A DNA stretch of 41,047 nucleotides, taken from Paenibacillus sp. 1011MAR3C5. GTDB taxonomy: Bacteria; Bacillota; Bacilli; Paenibacillales; Paenibacillaceae. The DNA lies in NCBI RefSeq assembly GCF_003591485.1, contig NZ_QZCF01000016.1:1-41047 (forward strand). Reading direction: 5' to 3'. This document shows positions 39,466 through 41,047 of the stretch, one piece after another. The position numbers were made by a program, and so were the translations under genes. The notes beneath the pieces are model-generated. The model was not told the origin of the DNA and did not search any database. It saw only the letters and a program-made list of their open reading frames with translations. The stretch's first letter is position 1; each line of letters opens with the position of its first letter.

Positions 39466-40347
39466 GTGGAGCATATCAGAGAGCATGTAATAGACACCTA
39501 TCGGGAACTGCCTGGATTGTTGGCCATATCTGTCATCAAGAACCCGTACTCCTATAACCCGCTTATTGATGGTTTAGATATGTTGGTGCTTCTCGTGACC
39601 GAGCGATCTGTCGACGTGGAATCCGCGGAGCATGTTCAACTGGATGATGAACGAGCGCTTATTCGATTGGTACATCGTGATGAACTGGATAAGTGGATTA
39701 CAGGCGGCGAGAATCGCAATATTATTGAATGGTTAGTGCGGGGGGAGATATGGTTGGATCGCGACGGTTATCTGGCAGGCGTACGTGAACGGTTGCTTCT
39801 GTTCCCTGAATCCATGCGTGAGCAAAAGCAATTCATCGAGTTTACCGGATTTCTGAGAACGTATTTGCAGGCAAAGCAAGATCTATTGGATGGCAATCTG
39901 CTGGATGCGTACAGTCATGTGCTGACGGCCCTTCATCACTGGGCGCATATTGTGCTTATAGAAGAAGGAAGACATCCGGAGCTTACCGTATGGAAGCAGC
40001 TCAGACGGGTGCATCCCGGCGTATATAAGTTGTACGAAGAGTTGACAGCAAGTCCCGAGACGCTGGAGCAGCGTGTGCAGCTTGTTATGTTAGCTTGCGA
40101 GTTCTCCGTTATGAGCAAGATGAAAGCATGCTGTTCGATTTTATTGGATATAATGAACAGCCGCGAGGAGCCTTGGAGTATCGGGGAGCTGCAAAACCAT
40201 CCGTCGATCAGTCCTTTGCAAATCGAGCTGTCCCTGATCATTCACAAACTGGTCAAGCGTGCTTACATTAGAGAAGTTGCCATTATGCAAGAGCCCAAAG
40301 AGTCTGGAGCCCTTGAGCTTAGATACATGGTAGCCGCCACATCATAG
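39466..40347 (+). CDS. ygxA: Nucleotidyltransferase-like protein (YgxA type)
   Basis: This is a 293-residue soluble protein. GTG 39466 is the start with GGAGG 6-7 bases upstream. The N-terminal 100 residues resemble a nucleotidyltransferase-like fold (YNPLIDGLDMLVLLVTE) and the middle (about 115-200) is helical, with LDAYSHVLTALHHWAHIVLIEEG as in substrate-binding helical domains. The C-terminal part looks like a winged helix (EEPWSIGELQNHPSISPLQI). B. subtilis YgxA lies directly upstream of an rRNA operon, exactly as here. Catalytic Asp pairs are not obvious, so activity is doubtful; the function is unknown. Confidence 0.78.
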   Translation: MEHIREHVIDTYRELPGLLAISVIKNPYSYNPLIDGLDMLVLLVTERSVDVESAEHVQLDDERALIRLVHRDELDKWITGGENRNIIEWLVRGEIWLDRDGYLAGVRERLLLFPESMREQKQFIEFTGFLRTYLQAKQDLLDGNLLDAYSHVLTALHHWAHIVLIEEGRHPELTVWKQLRRVHPGVYKLYEELTASPETLEQRVQLVMLACEFSVMSKMKACCSILLDIMNSREEPWSIGELQNHPSISPLQIELSLIIHKLVKRAYIREVAIMQEPKESGALELRYMVAATS

Positions 40348-40429
40348 GTGGGTTAAAGGGAGATGTGCTGAGCGAATAAGCTTGGTGCGTCTCTTTTCAT
40401 TTATAACGTGAGAAATATGTCATTTGGTG

Positions 40430-40459
40430 TTGACGAGCTCTAGGTCTCTGTGATACATT
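40430..40459 (+). promoter_or_regulatory. rRNA operon promoter P1
   Basis: TTGACG (40430-40435) has an 18-base spacer to TACATT (40454-40459). It is followed by a small CTCGC/GCGAG hairpin. Confidence 0.6.
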
Positions 40460-40537
40460 AGAACTCGCCGCTTTTGCGAGTGATCAAAATCGATAAGAGA
40501 CATGGATAAAAAAATGTCGAAAGTCGAAAAAAAGTAC

Positions 40538-40569
40538 TTGCAATAAGATAGGCACCTGTGATATATTAT
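40538..40569 (+). promoter_or_regulatory. rRNA operon promoter P2
   Basis: TTGCAA (40538-40543) has an 18-base spacer to TATATT (40562-40567). The -10 region CTGTGATAyATTA and a downstream GTCGCCGCT/CTCGCCGCT block repeat those of P1, 108 bp apart. Confidence 0.65.
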
Positions 40570-40624
40570 AAAAGTCGCCGCTGAGACATTGGGCTGACAA
40601 GTAAGACGACGAAAGACATAAGAT

Positions 40625-40639
40625 TGTTCTTTGAAAACT
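40625..40639 (+). promoter_or_regulatory. rRNA leader boxA antitermination site
   Basis: TGTTCTTTGAAAACT is the standard Bacillales rRNA boxA. It recruits the Nus antitermination complex. Confidence 0.88.
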
Positions 40640-40717
40640 GAACAACGAGCGAAAATGCCCTGTTAATTCTAAGGAATTGATAGAAAAGCAACAAACGTTA
40701 TTGAGCAAGTCAAACAC

Positions 40718-41047
40718 TTTTATGGAGAGTTTGATCCTGGCTCAGGACGAACGCTGGCGGCGTGCCTAATACATGCAAGTCGAGCGGACTTGATGGAGTG
40801 CTTGCACTCCTGATGGTTAGCGGCGGACGGGTGAGTAACACGTAGGTAACCTGCCTGTAAGACTGGGATAACATTCGGAAACGGATGCTAATACCGGATA
40901 CGCGAATCGGTCGCATGGCTGATTCGGGAAAGACGGAGCAATCTGTCACTTACAGATGGACCTGCGGCGCATTAGCTAGTTGGTGAGGTAATGGCTCACC
41001 AAGGCGACGATGCGTAGTCGACCTGAGAGGGTGATCGGCCACACTGG
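40718..41047 (+). rRNA. rrs: 16S ribosomal RNA, 5' part
   Basis: The conserved 16S start GAGAGTTTGATCCTGGCTCA, then the GACGAACGCTGGCGGCGTGC and CATGCAAGTCGAGCGGAC blocks, identify it. The mature 5' end should be near 40718-40721. Only about 330 bases lie in the window; the gene runs off the right edge. The V1-V2 sequence is of Bacillales type. Confidence 0.98.

Noticed and set aside
1..41047. tRNA genes, insertion sequences, toxin-antitoxin or restriction genes
   Set aside because: No tRNA TpsiC-arm patterns, transposase motifs with terminal repeats, or defence gene families were recognised on reading both strands.

Overview
The window looks like the chromosome of a Paenibacillus-type member of the Bacillales. 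Support comes from strong AGGAGG-type ribosome binding sites, frequent TTG/GTG starts, A+T-rich promoters with TTGACA/TATAAT boxes, an SLH-domain S-layer-type protein, a gatCAB operon, Zur/PerR-type boxes, and a 16S rRNA leader with tandem promoters and a boxA at the right end. The assignment to Paenibacillus is inference from gene style; no database search was possible.

Layout, left to right. Positions 1-1330 are A+T-rich accessory DNA with one small orphan gene and what looks like decayed prophage coding sequence. Positions 1331-2740 hold an alpha/beta hydrolase and a probably frameshifted membrane protein gene. Positions 2900-4624 form a DoxX-pirin module preceded by two copies of a MhqR-like palindrome, each overlapping a promoter. 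Positions 4923-6201 carry a broken dedA gene facing an intact TetR regulator with an operator palindrome between them. Positions 6315-7608 carry a HExxH metalloprotease-like protein converging on a Gly/Pro-rich protein; a long intergenic stretch with a 51-bp degenerate repeat follows. A COG0523 zinc GTPase at 8317 sits under a perfect Zur box.

Positions 9875-13824 are sulfur amino acid genes (metN-metP-metQ, then a patB/malY-like C-S lyase). Next come an alkylation-response operon (adaA-adaB-radical SAM lyase-like gene, minus strand), two small membrane proteins and a uracil permease. Positions 18274-22011 hold two co-directional exported proteins, a Pro/Ala-rich secreted protein and an SLH-anchored protein with two thioredoxin-like repeats. 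Each contains exactly one cysteine, and the pair is divergent from a TcyP-like cystine transporter (22456). I regard this as the most interesting candidate system in the window: a surface thiol pair next to cystine uptake, with the same 11-bp element at both outward-facing -35 boxes.

Positions 24031-28684 hold an unknown gene, a cupin, and an AraC regulator divergent from a sugar isomerase/dehydrogenase pair. Positions 28889-36509 hold a RelP-type alarmone synthetase, an unknown gene, gatCAB, an MgtC-family protein and a large DUF4097-like membrane protein. The right end (36590-41047) has perR, a GH18 hydrolase, ygzB, a ygxA-like gene and the start of an rRNA operon, resembling the B. subtilis perR-ygzB-ygxA-rrn neighbourhood.

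Recurring themes are redox, electrophile and metal stress (MhqR-like sites, PerR, Zur) and sulfur metabolism (MetNPQ, PatB, TcyP). Names rest on motifs and remembered family sequences; starts were chosen by ribosome binding site spacing.
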